A DNA stretch of 64,000 nucleotides, from positions 1-64,000 of the forward strand of contig CAJOFR010000012.1 of NCBI GenBank assembly GCA_905234195.1. Reading direction: 5' to 3'. Within the stretch, counting starts at the first letter, position 1. Each line of letters begins with the position of its first letter. This DNA comes from an uncultured Selenomonadaceae bacterium. Its GTDB lineage: Bacteria > Bacillota > Negativicutes > Selenomonadales > Selenomonadaceae. Of the stretch, positions 1-7,540 are shown in pieces. A program made the translations under genes and the position numbers. The notes below the pieces were generated by a model that saw nothing but the letters and a program-made list of their open reading frames with translations, had not been told where the DNA came from and made no database searches.

Positions 1-16
1 TACACGTTTTTGTTAA

Positions 17-117
17 AGCGGAAGGCTAACCGCTGTTTCAATTTTAAACTACGTATTTTTTAAAGTCAATATTTGCGGCTTATATCCCCATAGCTAAAGT
101 TAGGGGTTTTACGCCGC
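17..117 (-). repeat. Nested hairpins, possible IS200/IS605-type end
   Basis: Two inverted repeats lie side by side. One has AGCGG at 17-21 pairing with CCGCT at 30-34. The other has GCGGC at 75-79 pairing with GCCGC at 113-117, enclosing CCCC/GGGG arms around a CTAAAG loop. A CTAAAG loop between C-rich and G-rich arms is also present in the IS200/IS605-like remnant near 4570. The truncated transpeptidase reading frame on the minus strand ends just where the second hairpin starts, so an insertion or deletion by such an element could have cut the gene. No transposase is visible in the window, so the assignment is tentative. Confidence 0.4.
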
Positions 118-622
118 CTTTGGATAAGTCGAAGGCTCGGAGGAAAGATAAGAACGCGGCGTGATTTTTCTGTAGGTCATGGACGTGCCGGGATTGTCGA
201 CCAGCCCAAAAGCATAGAGCAATGGAAAAGAACCAATGGGCGTGGTCTTGTCGCCGGCGTATCGATTGGAACTTAAACCGTTTGTTCCGTAGCCGCAATC
301 AACCTCCAAATCGCACTCCCATTCGCCGCGAAAATTTTTATTCCAAAAACTCAAAAGCCCTTTCGCGTTTTGCCTCTCATTGCCGATAACCAAAATAATT
401 TGATCCGTTTTTTGCGCAGTCTCCGAATTTGCGAGAAGTTGCGCGATTTTTATTTCGCGTGCAGATTTTTTTTCGTCAAGCTCCGAAGAATCAATCCCCC
501 TCGTTATCAGCGAACTTCCTCTTTGATAATTCGCCCCCACCGCGCAAAAATTATTCACGGATAAAATTATCAAGACTAATGTTAAAATTTCCCAAAACTT
601 TTTTTTTCACGGCAGCATTCAT
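109..622 (-). pseudogene. L,D-transpeptidase (YkuD-like) gene, frameshifted and 3'-truncated
   Basis: The readable part (109-573) resembles the front half of a YkuD/ErfK-type L,D-transpeptidase, with the AGDKTTPIGSF and TPRSYLSSEP stretches typical of that fold. These enzymes cross-link peptidoglycan with a catalytic His...Ser-x-Gly-Cys motif. That C-terminal half is missing: translation stops at 109-111 next to a hairpin. At the 5' end an ATG at 622-620 overlaps the permease stop (TGATG) and a GTG lies at 610-608, but a run of nine A residues on the coding strand (599-607) puts the following hydrophobic signal-like segment (KKKFWEILTLVLIILS) out of frame. One A fewer would restore a signal peptide. 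The gene is therefore damaged at both ends, or the A run is a sequencing error and only the 3' end is lost. Confidence 0.6.
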
Positions 623-1914
623 CACAAGGCTAATTGCCCGAAAAATAAAATCGCCATGATTATCAAAAGCGGATGTATTTCCTTGAATTTTCCCGCGCAG
701 ATTTTTAAAATCACGTAGGTTATCATTCCGACGCCGACGCCGTTTGTTATGGAGTAGGTGAATGGCATCAAACTCATTGTCAAAAACGCGGGGAAAGCCT
801 CCGAATAATCAAACCAATCGATTGACGAGACGTCCGCGACCATGAAACAGCCCGTCAAGATTAAAGCCGGCGCGGTTATCGCGGGGACGGAAGAGAGTGC
901 CGCCGCAAGTGGTTGGCAGAAAATTAAAAGTATGAATAGAGCCGCCGTCACAAACGAAGTAAAACCCGTCCTGCCGCCCGCCGAAACACCTGTGCCCGAT
1001 TCGACGTAAGCTGAAGTGGGTCCGGTGCCCGCGAAGGAGCCGACGAAACTCCCCAAAGAGTCAGCCAGCAACGCACTTTTTAAATTCGGGAACTTGCCCT
1101 CTTTGATTAAGCCCGCTTGCCTGCCGACGCCGAGCATTGTACCCGTAGTGTCGAAGAGAGTCACGAGGAGCAGAGTGAAAATTACGAAAGACAAGGAGCC
1201 CATCCCGTCGAAACTCAACTGCATGAAAGTTTGGTCGAAGCCGCTGGGAATAGAAAAAGGTGTCGCCGGCAATTCCAGGTAGCCGAAAATTTTTGCAATA
1301 ACCGCCGTGATTACCATGCCGACAAAAATTGCGCCGGTCACCCTCATGACGAGCAACACCATCGTTATCAGCAAGCCCACGACAGTTAAAATAAAAGTCG
1401 AGTCGTTCATTTCGCCAAAGCCGACCATTGTCGCGGAATTAGCCATGACGATATGCCCGTTGTGGAGACCGATTAACGCTATAAAAAGTCCGATGCCCGC
1501 CGCAATAGATTTTTTCATCGATTCGGGGATTGAGTTGATAAACATTTCGCGGAAACTTGTCAGCGATAAGAACGTAAAAATTCCCGACGCTATCGCCGCC
1601 GCGCCGAGTGCTTTTTGCCACGACACGCCCTCCGACAAAATCACCGTGTAAACTAAGTAGGCGTTTATTCCCAGACCCGGTGCTATCGCTATCGGATAAT
1701 TCGCCGCCACGCCCATTATCAGCGTTGCCACGACTGTTGCAATTATCGTCGCGAGGTAGACGCCGCCAAAATCCATGCCGCCCGCAGAATACGTCGTCGG
1801 GTTCACGATAACGATATACATCATCGATAAAAAAGTTGTCGCTCCGGCAAGAACCTCCGTGCGCAAATTCGTATTGCGCTCCTCAAATAAAAAATATTTC
1901 TTCAGCTGTTCCAT
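622..1914 (-). CDS. NCS2-family purine permease (AzgA/PbuO type)
   Basis: Hydrophobic protein of 430 residues with about a dozen membrane segments and the signatures of the adenine/guanine/hypoxanthine branch of the NCS2 nucleobase:cation symporters: an N-terminal TEVLAGATTFLSMMYI stretch and a SAYVESGTGVSAGGRTG segment near the middle. It should import purine bases across the inner membrane. The ATG is preceded by AGGAGGG at good spacing. A strong sigma-70 promoter lies 42 bases upstream. I looked for a purine riboswitch in the short leader and saw none. The stop overlaps the start of the broken transpeptidase gene downstream, so the two were probably cotranscribed. Which base is carried cannot be read from the sequence. 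Confidence 0.9.
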   Translation of the reverse strand: MEQLKKYFLFEERNTNLRTEVLAGATTFLSMMYIVIVNPTTYSAGGMDFGGVYLATIIATVVATLIMGVAANYPIAIAPGLGINAYLVYTVILSEGVSWQKALGAAAIASGIFTFLSLTSFREMFINSIPESMKKSIAAGIGLFIALIGLHNGHIVMANSATMVGFGEMNDSTFILTVVGLLITMVLLVMRVTGAIFVGMVITAVIAKIFGYLELPATPFSIPSGFDQTFMQLSFDGMGSLSFVIFTLLLVTLFDTTGTMLGVGRQAGLIKEGKFPNLKSALLADSLGSFVGSFAGTGPTSAYVESGTGVSAGGRTGFTSFVTAALFILLIFCQPLAAALSSVPAITAPALILTGCFMVADVSSIDWFDYSEAFPAFLTMSLMPFTYSITNGVGVGMITYVILKICAGKFKEIHPLLIIMAILFFGQLAL

Positions 1915-1955
1915 TCTACCCTCCTGAAAAACTCAAAAGAATTTTTTACGGCTGT

Positions 1956-1984
1956 ATCGTACCACGCCCGCCGCCCAATGTCAA
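1956..1984 (-). promoter_or_regulatory. Sigma-70 promoter of the purine permease
   Basis: On the minus strand, TTGACA (1984-1979) and TACGAT (1961-1956) are separated by 17 bases, about 40 bases before the permease ATG. Confidence 0.75.
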
Positions 1985-2112
1985 AACTAAAAGCTTTGGT
2001 CGAAAACGAAATTTTTGCAGGAATTTTTGTTGCTGTGTCGAAATCTCAACGGCGGTAACCCGCAAATATCAACGGGTTAAAATTTGCCGCGAAATTTTGT
2101 GGGGCGATATGG

Positions 2113-3087
2113 TTGAATTTTTTTCTGATAGTGCCGCTTGTAATGGTCGTCACAGTCTTTTCGGTTTACTCAATATCAAATCGATTGGGCTTGCGCATAC
2201 GTTTGGGCGTGCTTGCGGCTTGCGCGGCGGCGGCCTTGTTGGTTGACTTCGGGGCGGCGATAGTTTCTTCGGCTCCCGGCAGGAATTATTTTATTTGTCT
2301 GTTCGTATTGGCGGCGATTTTTTCTGCGGCGATAACCTTCGTGAACAAGCGTTTGGTGCGAAAGGAGCTTGCGGCGGAAGAGGACTTCGCGGCTCAAGTT
2401 CAGGACGCCTATTTAGGTCGCGCGGAAGACGCCGAAGAATTTGCCGAAAAGAAAAATTTTTCTGCCGCCGTCAAAAATATTTCCGAAGAGAAAATCGATG
2501 AGGAAAGACTTCCCGAAAAAATCATAGCCGTCGAAAATTCGGACGAAGAAAAAATTTTCGATAAGCCCGCGACGATTGACGAGGACGACGAGAAAAAAAG
2601 CGCGGACGAAGAAAATGACGCGCCCGCCGATTCCGAGCCGGTAAAAAAAAATAATCCCGTCAAGCCCGCTGAAAAAAAAATCCTGGTCAGCGAAATGAAA
2701 ACCCTTGACGAAATTTTGGATTATGCCTACACTGAAAGGGCGCGCGGCAATTTCAGCCAGGCCGCCTACGCCTACAAAAAAGCCCTCGAAAGATACGGCT
2801 ATGACGACTACGCGCCGTTTGTTGCCGTCGATTTGAGCAACGTCTACAAGGAGCAGGCTTTTTACATGAAGGCGATCAAAACTTATGAAACCGCATTAAA
2901 ACTTCCGGCTGTCGTGCGCAACTCTTCCATTCAAAAAGAGTTTCAAGACAATCTGAATTATTTGCGCGTCGTGCAGTCGGTTCTTTTAAAAAACCGCGCC
3001 TTGTCTACTCCCTTCAGCAAAATTTCTCCTGAACATCTGCAGGAAATTGAGGCGGAGTTTCAAGCTAAGCGGTCAGAGTTTGATTGA
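2113..3087 (+). CDS. Membrane protein with C-terminal TPR repeats
   Basis: Predicted product of 324 residues. Residues 1-75 hold two or three hydrophobic segments, residues 80-190 are a charged, Glu/Lys-rich and probably disordered linker, and residues about 200-270 form at least two TPR-like helix pairs (YAYTERARGNFSQAAYAYKK and NVYKEQAFYMKAIKTYETAL). TPRs bind other proteins, so this looks like a membrane-anchored scaffold on the cytoplasmic face. I chose the TTG at 2113, which gives a hydrophobic N-terminus; an ATG at 2109 lies in another frame. No specific family is recognised. It sits upstream of and on the same strand as the PRC-barrel gene, 87 bases apart, so the two may be cotranscribed. 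Confidence 0.75.
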   Translation: MNFFLIVPLVMVVTVFSVYSISNRLGLRIRLGVLAACAAAALLVDFGAAIVSSAPGRNYFICLFVLAAIFSAAITFVNKRLVRKELAAEEDFAAQVQDAYLGRAEDAEEFAEKKNFSAAVKNISEEKIDEERLPEKIIAVENSDEEKIFDKPATIDEDDEKKSADEENDAPADSEPVKKNNPVKPAEKKILVSEMKTLDEILDYAYTERARGNFSQAAYAYKKALERYGYDDYAPFVAVDLSNVYKEQAFYMKAIKTYETALKLPAVVRNSSIQKEFQDNLNYLRVVQSVLLKNRALSTPFSKISPEHLQEIEAEFQAKRSEFD

Positions 3088-3174
3088 TTCGGGCTTGACG
3101 CTCGAAATTATTTTTTAACGGACGGTGATTAGCAAGAAAATTTTTTATCTAAAAATAAACGGGAGGTAAATTTA

Positions 3175-4494
3175 ATGAAAAAAAGTGTGGAAATCCTTGG
3201 CTTGCCCATAATCAGTATCACTGAAGGGCGCGAGCTGGGTGTGAGCAAGTCTTTGCTCATCGATGCTAAAAACGGTCTTGTCGCAGCTATCACTGTGGAA
3301 GACAACGAGTGGTATCGCGGCGTGAAGCTCATTCCTTACGAAGCAGTTATCGCTATCGGCGACGACGCGGTCACAATCACGCACAGCGAAAATATTTTGA
3401 AACTTGAAGAGGCCGGCGATTACGAGACGATGCTTGAGGAAAATGTTCGAGTTATCGGCACGAAAGCTATCAGCAAAAACGGCGTCAATCAAGGCAATGT
3501 CACCGAAATTTACGTTGGCGACGACGGCAAAATAGAGCAGTGCGAAATTACCGCGCCCGACGGCACCGTTACTGAATTTGATGCGGATCAAATTTCCACT
3601 TTCGGAAAACTGGTCACCATGATTGACTTCAACGCGGAAAAAAAAAATGATTTTATAATTCCTTCCGCGCCTGTTATCGGCAATTCCATGTTCGGTTCAG
3701 AAAACGCCAAGCCCTCCTACGAGCCGCAAGAGCCTCCGGTTTACGAAGAGCCCGCAGAAAATTTTGTGGAGACCCCGCAGGCCGAAGAGCCGCCCGCTCA
3801 AGAGGAAATGCCGCCGATGTTCGTTGAAACCCCTGCAGAAAATCAAGACGTTTTGGAATCTGTGATGACTCCGGAACCCACGCAAGATTTTCCGCCGGCT
3901 GAAGAAATTCCCGCTGAAAATAATTTCGTGGAAGAAATTCCGCAGGAGGTAAACGATATTCACGAGGCAAATGAGTTCCCGACGCTTTACCCCGAACACC
4001 AGGAAGAAGTTCCGCAGAGTTTCGAGGAAATTCCTCAAGTCGAAGAGCCTCAACATTTTGAAGAGGAAATTCCCGCGACCGAAAAGCCGCAACACTTCGA
4101 GGAAGAAATCCCCGTTCTTGCGCCTGAACCTGAACCGGAGCCGGAAATTCCTGCGCCCGCTGAAGAGCCCAAAACCGCTTCGGCAATAACGAAACAGGCG
4201 GAGGCACTCAAGGCGGCCTTGAAACGCGCAATGGAAGGCGCACCGAAAGCAGCGGCAGCCGTGCAAACTCAAAACGCGACGACGCCCAGAGTTACTCCCA
4301 GAAGACAAACCACCGAAAGGGCAGTCGAAGACCGCCGCCGCATGATGTTGCTTGGCAAGAAAGCCGCACGCACGATTAAGGCTGACACCGGCGCGATTAT
4401 CGTGGAGGCAGGCGCGGAAATTACCGAAGAAGTTTTGCAGAAGGCGAAACTTGCGAACAAGTTTATAGATCTTTCCATGAATTATATTCCGTGA
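3175..4494 (+). CDS. PRC-barrel protein with long acidic Pro/Glu linker
   Basis: 439 residues. The first 160 contain two PRC-barrel-like units (starting MKKSVEILGLPIISI and NVRVIGTKAISKNGVNQG), small beta barrels also found in RimM and photosynthetic reaction centre H subunits that usually bind proteins or RNA. Residues about 180-340 are a low-complexity Pro/Glu linker with imperfect repeats such as PQHFEEEIP. The last 60 residues are a conserved-looking basic-to-hydrophobic module (DRRRMMLLGKKAARTI, then GAIIVEAGAEITEEV). The ATG has a good GGGAGGT site. No signal peptide is seen, so it is probably cytoplasmic. Role unknown. A terminator follows directly. Confidence 0.85.
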   Translation: MKKSVEILGLPIISITEGRELGVSKSLLIDAKNGLVAAITVEDNEWYRGVKLIPYEAVIAIGDDAVTITHSENILKLEEAGDYETMLEENVRVIGTKAISKNGVNQGNVTEIYVGDDGKIEQCEITAPDGTVTEFDADQISTFGKLVTMIDFNAEKKNDFIIPSAPVIGNSMFGSENAKPSYEPQEPPVYEEPAENFVETPQAEEPPAQEEMPPMFVETPAENQDVLESVMTPEPTQDFPPAEEIPAENNFVEEIPQEVNDIHEANEFPTLYPEHQEEVPQSFEEIPQVEEPQHFEEEIPATEKPQHFEEEIPVLAPEPEPEPEIPAPAEEPKTASAITKQAEALKAALKRAMEGAPKAAAAVQTQNATTPRVTPRRQTTERAVEDRRRMMLLGKKAARTIKADTGAIIVEAGAEITEEVLQKAKLANKFIDLSMNYIP

Positions 4495-4514
4495 TTCAAA
4501 CGAAAATTTTTCAA

Positions 4515-4560
4515 CTAAAAAAGCGAACTCTCCAAAAGGATTGAGTCCGCTTTTTTGTTT
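4515..4560 (+). terminator. Rho-independent terminator after the PRC-barrel gene
   Basis: The stem AAAAAAGCG-ACTC pairs with GAGT-CGCTTTTTT around a TCCAAAAGGATT loop region and ends in a T run. Confidence 0.85.
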
Positions 4561-4564
4561 TTTG

Positions 4565-4880
4565 AACTACTCCCGCCTAAAGAGACGGGAGATTCATGAG
4601 AAGTTTGATAGCCTAAGCTACCCTTATTCTCAAAGGGTTGCCCAAGAGCCCTATACACAGTCGCTCTAAGTCGAGTCTCTGCTTACTTTAATCTTCGTGT
4701 ACTGCTTTGCCGGACTTATACAATACTGTAGCCTTGCAAGGGAGTACTGCCTCAAAAACGGCTCAAAGACCGTTGGTCAAAATACATTTTTTCAACGTGG
4801 TTGTCTTCCACAAATACGTTGTTTTTCACAGCAGAACGATTTCACTGCCAACCGCCGCCTACAGAGACGGGAGTTTTCTT
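4565..4880 (-). mobile_element. IS200/IS605-type remnant without transposase (PATE-like)
   Basis: About 315 bases bounded by related hairpins: CTCCCG(4570-4575)/CGGGAG(4586-4591) with a CTAAAG loop at one side and a degenerate copy (CCGCC-TACAGAGA-CGGGAG, about 4853-4873) at the other, in the same orientation. Read on the minus strand, the segment from about 4710 down to 4565 resembles the structured tail that follows tnpB genes in IS605/IS1341-like elements (GGGCTCTTGGGCAACCC, then TATCAAACTTCTCATGAAT, then the end hairpin), the region that makes the TnpB guide RNA. No tnpA or tnpB reading frame remains, so this would be a non-autonomous leftover. The identification rests on remembered similarity of the end sequence and has not been searched. 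Confidence 0.55.
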
Positions 4881-4896
4881 GCCGCGTTTAGGATAA

Positions 4897-4913
4897 AATT
4901 CTCGTCGAGAAAA
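4897..4913 (-). terminator. Weak terminator candidate for tmRNA
   Basis: On the minus strand TTCTC-GAC-GAGAA is followed by TTTTAT, about 10 bases after the tmRNA CCA end. The stem is short, so confidence is low. Confidence 0.4.
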
Positions 4914-4921
4914 AATTTTCG

Positions 4922-5272
4922 TGGTGGAGATGAGGAGAATCGAACTCCTGTCCGAAAATAATGTTACCCGACTTTCTCCGAGCGCAGTCTGTGGTTAAAT
5001 TTCAATTCTGTTAAGTCCACAGACAAACTCAACGGAATCAATCACCGAAAAAATTTCCCGAAGTTGCTACGGTGCCACGCAACCAGGTATCCCGCGTTGA
5101 CCCCTGCCCCGACCTAGCGGGAAATCAGCCGGCAGAGGCTGGCTCATGCTGCCAGAGCGTAATCTTCGTTCGCTTTTATTTTAAAGCAATTTTCCCCTTG
5201 CTGAACCGGTTCGAGGAGCCCGGTGCTCGCTTATCAAATCCCATTTATCCCCGTCGAAACCATTACATCCCC
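4922..5272 (-). ncRNA. ssrA: tmRNA (transfer-messenger RNA)
   Basis: The 5' end (5272) reads GGGGATGTAATGGTTTCGAC and the 3' end is a tRNA-like T arm (GGAGTTCGATTCTCC) followed by CATCTCCACCA. The two ends pair as a 7-base acceptor stem, giving a one-piece molecule of 351 nucleotides. The tag reading frame runs from the resume codon GCG at 5173-5171 to the TGA at 5146-5144 and encodes ANEDYALAA, so stalled proteins would receive (A)ANEDYALAA and go to ClpXP-type proteases. It rescues stalled ribosomes together with SmpB, which is not in this window. A consensus promoter lies just upstream. Open reading frames crossing this segment are not genes. Confidence 0.97.
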
Positions 5273-5285
5273 TTTCGTTTTCGCA

Positions 5286-5314
5286 AGTTTATCACGCGCG
5301 CCGGTCTTTGTCAA
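5286..5314 (-). promoter_or_regulatory. Promoter of tmRNA
   Basis: Minus strand TTGACA (5314-5309), 17-base spacer, TAAACT (5291-5286). The expected start of transcription is about 7 bases before the mature tmRNA 5' end. Confidence 0.8.
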
Positions 5315-5320
5315 TCCAGT

Positions 5321-5528
5321 GTTTAGGGGTTAGAGCTTAGAGATTTTTTCCTTTCTAAAATTTTTTATCTCTTTAAATCTAGCATCTACTTTTCTTTTGA
5401 TCGCAAAAGAAAAGTAGCAAAAGAAAACTGCCCGCAGAGGTCGCATCACGCGACCAAATGCGGGCGATCCCTGTGCGGCCCCTCTCCTTTTCATACTAAT
5501 TCTTTATCCCCTAAGCTCTAGCCACTAA
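5321..5528 (+). repeat. Composite hairpin repeat, copy A
   Basis: Heptamer array of the G-rich type at 5321-5346, a three-part core, and a C-rich heptamer array at 5501-5528. Core hairpin 1 (5386-5417) is a perfect 14-base-pair stem with loop ATCG. Hairpin 2 (5430-5465) has an outer GCCCGCA/TGCGGGC stem and an inner GGTCGC/GCGACC stem with loop ATCAC. Hairpin 3 (about 5466-5487) has lost its left arm compared with copy B. From hairpin 1 through hairpin 2 the sequence is the same as copy B at 42065-42268, which lies in the opposite orientation. The C-rich array supplies the stop codon of the ROK gene. Confidence 0.85.
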
Positions 5529-6365
5529 AAACGCGCCGATTAAATTTGCGTCGTTGCGAAACCTGCAGGGAACAACTTCGACGCTCGGAAAATTTATCGG
5601 GCGTTCGTCGTAAATTTTCGCAAGGTTTAAACGAATCGCGGCGATAAAACTTTTTTGCGCACTTATCCCGCCGCCAATCGCAAACTTTTCCGCGTCAATC
5701 ACCATTTGAATATTAAAAATTTTCTCGGCTATTCGGCGCGCGAACTTATCAAGGCAAAAGAGCGCGTCATTTTCTTTTTCGTCGACGGCGCGGAAAAAAT
5801 TTTCTCCGGTAATTTCGCTTGACAAATTTTTAATCTGCGCGTACATTTTTAACAGCGCGGGGACACTGCCGACGTCGTGGAAAATTTTTTCGCCGGAAGA
5901 AGTAAAAGCAATTTCGCCTGCCAAATTATTTTTGCCGCGATGAATTTTGTGATTCTTGATGAACGCGCCGCCAATCGACGTGCCGAAGACCATAACAAAG
6001 CCGTCGCTGACATCGGCAAGGCTTCCGATTTTCGCTTCGGCAAGAGCCGCACAATTTGCGTCGTTCTCAATCGCAACCCTCGTGCCGCAAATTTTTTCCA
6101 GCTCGGCGACAATGTTGCAGCCGTTGTTGTAAGGCAGCGCAACACTGGCGACACAAACCCCGCGCTCGGCGTCGATAATTCCAGGCAGAGAAATCCCGAT
6201 ACCCGCAAAATTATCCGCGCGGTAAAGTTTTTCTATCGCCGCGAAAAAATCTGCGCGATTGGTTTTCGGAGTGGGGATTTTCCCTTGACGGATAATTTCC
6301 GCCGAATCACTAATGGCGGCGTGTTTTATAAAAGTTCCGCCGACGTCGACGCTCAAAAATTTCAT
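5511..6365 (-). CDS. ROK-family sugar kinase
   Basis: 284 residues with the ROK fold signatures: the N-terminal phosphate-binding FLSVDVGGTFIK, IGISLPGIID, the ENDANCAALAEA segment with the catalytic Asp, and a GTSIGGAFIKN glycine-rich loop. ROK enzymes phosphorylate glucose, N-acetylmannosamine, fructose and similar sugars; the substrate here cannot be decided. The usual ROK zinc motif (CxCGxxGCxE) is not seen. I start at the ATG at 6365-6363, which follows GGAGGGA and begins exactly at the kinase domain; a TTG start further upstream adds 17 unrelated residues. The gene diverges from the NIF3 gene with only 30 bases between the starts. Its last residues (LVARA) and stop lie inside a heptamer repeat array. 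Confidence 0.85.
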   Translation of the reverse strand: MKFLSVDVGGTFIKHAAISDSAEIIRQGKIPTPKTNRADFFAAIEKLYRADNFAGIGISLPGIIDAERGVCVASVALPYNNGCNIVAELEKICGTRVAIENDANCAALAEAKIGSLADVSDGFVMVFGTSIGGAFIKNHKIHRGKNNLAGEIAFTSSGEKIFHDVGSVPALLKMYAQIKNLSSEITGENFFRAVDEKENDALFCLDKFARRIAEKIFNIQMVIDAEKFAIGGGISAQKSFIAAIRLNLAKIYDERPINFPSVEVVPCRFRNDANLIGAFLVARA

Positions 6366-6395
6366 AAAAATCCCTCCAAAGGAAAGGTGACAAGC

Positions 6396-7190
6396 TTGAA
6401 AAAAATTAAAGTGCAAAACATTATCGAAGTCATGAGCAAAATTGCTCCCCGTCAGCTCGCCGAAGAGTGGGACAATCCCGGACTTTTGGTCGGCGCGCCG
6501 GAAAACGAAGTCAAAAAAATTTTCGTCTGCCTCGACGTGACTGACGAAACTGTTAAAGCCGCCGCCGATTTTCGCGCAGATTTAATTGTGGCGCACCACC
6601 CGATTATTTTTCGCGCCGTCAAAAATTTTCGCACGGATCTTCCGCTCGGTCGCAAGCTGGAGATGCTCATAAAAAATAATATTTCGGTTTTCGCGGCGCA
6701 CACGAATTTGGACAGCGCGCAGGGCGGAGTGAATGACGTGCTCGCCGAAAAAATCGGGCTGGTTGACGTGAAAATGTTTGGTGACGAAGAAATTTCTCTC
6801 GGCAGAATCGGACGCCTCCCCGAAAAAATGTCCGCCAAAACTTTTGCCGAACACGTCAAAAAATCTCTGAACGCGAATTTTGTCCGACTCGTCGACGCGG
6901 GAGATTTTCCCATTGACAAGGTTGGGATTTGCGGCGGCGCGGGCAGCGATATTATTTCTAAGGCAAAATTTTTCGGCGCGCAGGCTTTTGTTACCGGCGA
7001 CGTAAAATATCACGAGGCGCAGAATGCTGTCGACACAAAAATTCACGTCGTCGACGCGGGACATTTTGCGACGGAATTTCCGATTGTCCGCGCGCTTGCC
7101 GAAAAACTTTCGGCTGAATTTAATAAACTCGGTTACGAAATTGAAATTGCGGAAGATAATTTTTCTCGTGACGTCTTCACGGCGATTTAA
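6396..7190 (+). CDS. NIF3-like dinuclear metal centre protein (DUF34 family)
   Basis: 265 residues with the hallmarks of the NIF3/YbgI/YqfO family: an N-terminal EEWDNPGLLVG, the metal-binding VAHHPIIF motif, AAHTNLDSAQGG, and a C-terminal VVDAGHFATEF with further metal ligands. These proteins form hexameric rings around a two-metal site; the biochemical role is still debated. The long middle insert found in YqfO is absent, so this is the short form. The start is the TTG at 6396 behind AGGAAAGG; a GTG at 6387 is also possible. The much longer open frame beginning at 5877 runs antisense through the ROK gene and is not real. The upstream ROK start is only 30 bases away, so each promoter probably lies inside the other gene. 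Confidence 0.9.
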   Translation: MKKIKVQNIIEVMSKIAPRQLAEEWDNPGLLVGAPENEVKKIFVCLDVTDETVKAAADFRADLIVAHHPIIFRAVKNFRTDLPLGRKLEMLIKNNISVFAAHTNLDSAQGGVNDVLAEKIGLVDVKMFGDEEISLGRIGRLPEKMSAKTFAEHVKKSLNANFVRLVDAGDFPIDKVGICGGAGSDIISKAKFFGAQAFVTGDVKYHEAQNAVDTKIHVVDAGHFATEFPIVRALAEKLSAEFNKLGYEIEIAEDNFSRDVFTAI

Positions 7191-7222
7191 AATTAAAAGA
7201 GCGGGACAAATTTGCCCCGCTC
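7188..7222 (-). terminator. Terminator between NIF3 gene and rpmE, possibly bidirectional
   Basis: GAGCGGG (7199-7205) pairs with CCCGCTC (7216-7222). On the minus strand the stem is followed at once by TTTTAATTTT, ending rpmE transcripts. On the plus strand a T run follows four bases further on. Confidence 0.8.
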
Positions 7223-7232
7223 GGAAAATTTT

Positions 7233-7433
7233 TTAAGCCTTGTTGTAACGTTTGTTGAACTTTTCGATACGCCCGCCGGCTTTTACGTCGCGCTGACGAC
7301 CGGTGAAAAACGGATGACATTTTGAACAAACGTCAACGCGCAGTTCTTTTTTCGTGGAACCGGTTTTAAAAGTATTGCCGCAACCGCAAGTAACAGTTGC
7401 CTCAAAATATTGCGGATGAATTTTATCTTTCAA
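7233..7433 (-). CDS. rpmE: Ribosomal protein L31, zinc type
   Basis: 66 residues matching bacterial L31 of the large subunit: [20 protein letters not shown], then [13 protein letters not shown] and a basic tail [12 protein letters not shown]. The CGC and CSKC cysteines are the zinc ligands of the C+ form, which bridges the subunits and serves as a zinc reserve. I start at the TTG at 7433-7431 because AGGGAGT lies about 8 bases upstream; the GTG at 7442 touches that site and cannot be served by it. The gene stands alone, with a terminator directly behind it. Confidence 0.95.
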   Translation of the reverse strand: MKDKIHPQYFEATVTCGCGNTFKTGSTKKELRVDVCSKCHPFFTGRQRDVKAGGRIEKFNKRYNKA

Positions 7434-7454
7434 ATTAAACACTCCCTAAAAATA

Positions 7455-7483
7455 TTGACGCGAAAAAGCACAGGGTGTATTAT
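7455..7483 (+). promoter_or_regulatory. Promoter of the ClpX-like gene with 5' hairpin
   Basis: TTGACG (7455-7460), 17-base spacer, TATTAT (7478-7483). Transcription would start near 7490, directly at an inverted repeat CCTTGC (7487-7492)/GCAAGG (7504-7509) that could fold at the very 5' end of the message or bind a regulator. Confidence 0.7.
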
Positions 7484-7540
7484 ATACCTTGCGATTTTTT
7501 ATTGCAAGGTTTATTTAGGATTTGAAGGAGCAAAATTTTT

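Noticed and set aside
1915-1984. Purine riboswitch before the purine permease
   Set aside because: The promoter lies about 40 bases before the start codon, leaving no room for the aptamer, and its conserved core was not seen.
4697-4961. Short plus-strand frames in the IS-like remnant
   Set aside because: Their peptides have no family features and lie across the structured ends of the remnant.
5072-5326. Reading frame across the tmRNA gene (84 residues, plus strand)
   Set aside because: It is antisense to tmRNA, whose ends, tag and promoter are clear.
5386-5417. Hairpin 1 of the composite repeat as an ordinary terminator
   Set aside because: It is a perfect 14-pair stem but A/T-rich in both arms, without a following T run in either orientation that fits the neighbouring genes, and it recurs with the same flanks elsewhere.
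5877-6395. N-terminal extension of the NIF3 gene
   Set aside because: This part of the frame is antisense to the ROK kinase and lacks any NIF3 similarity; the family start is at about 6396.
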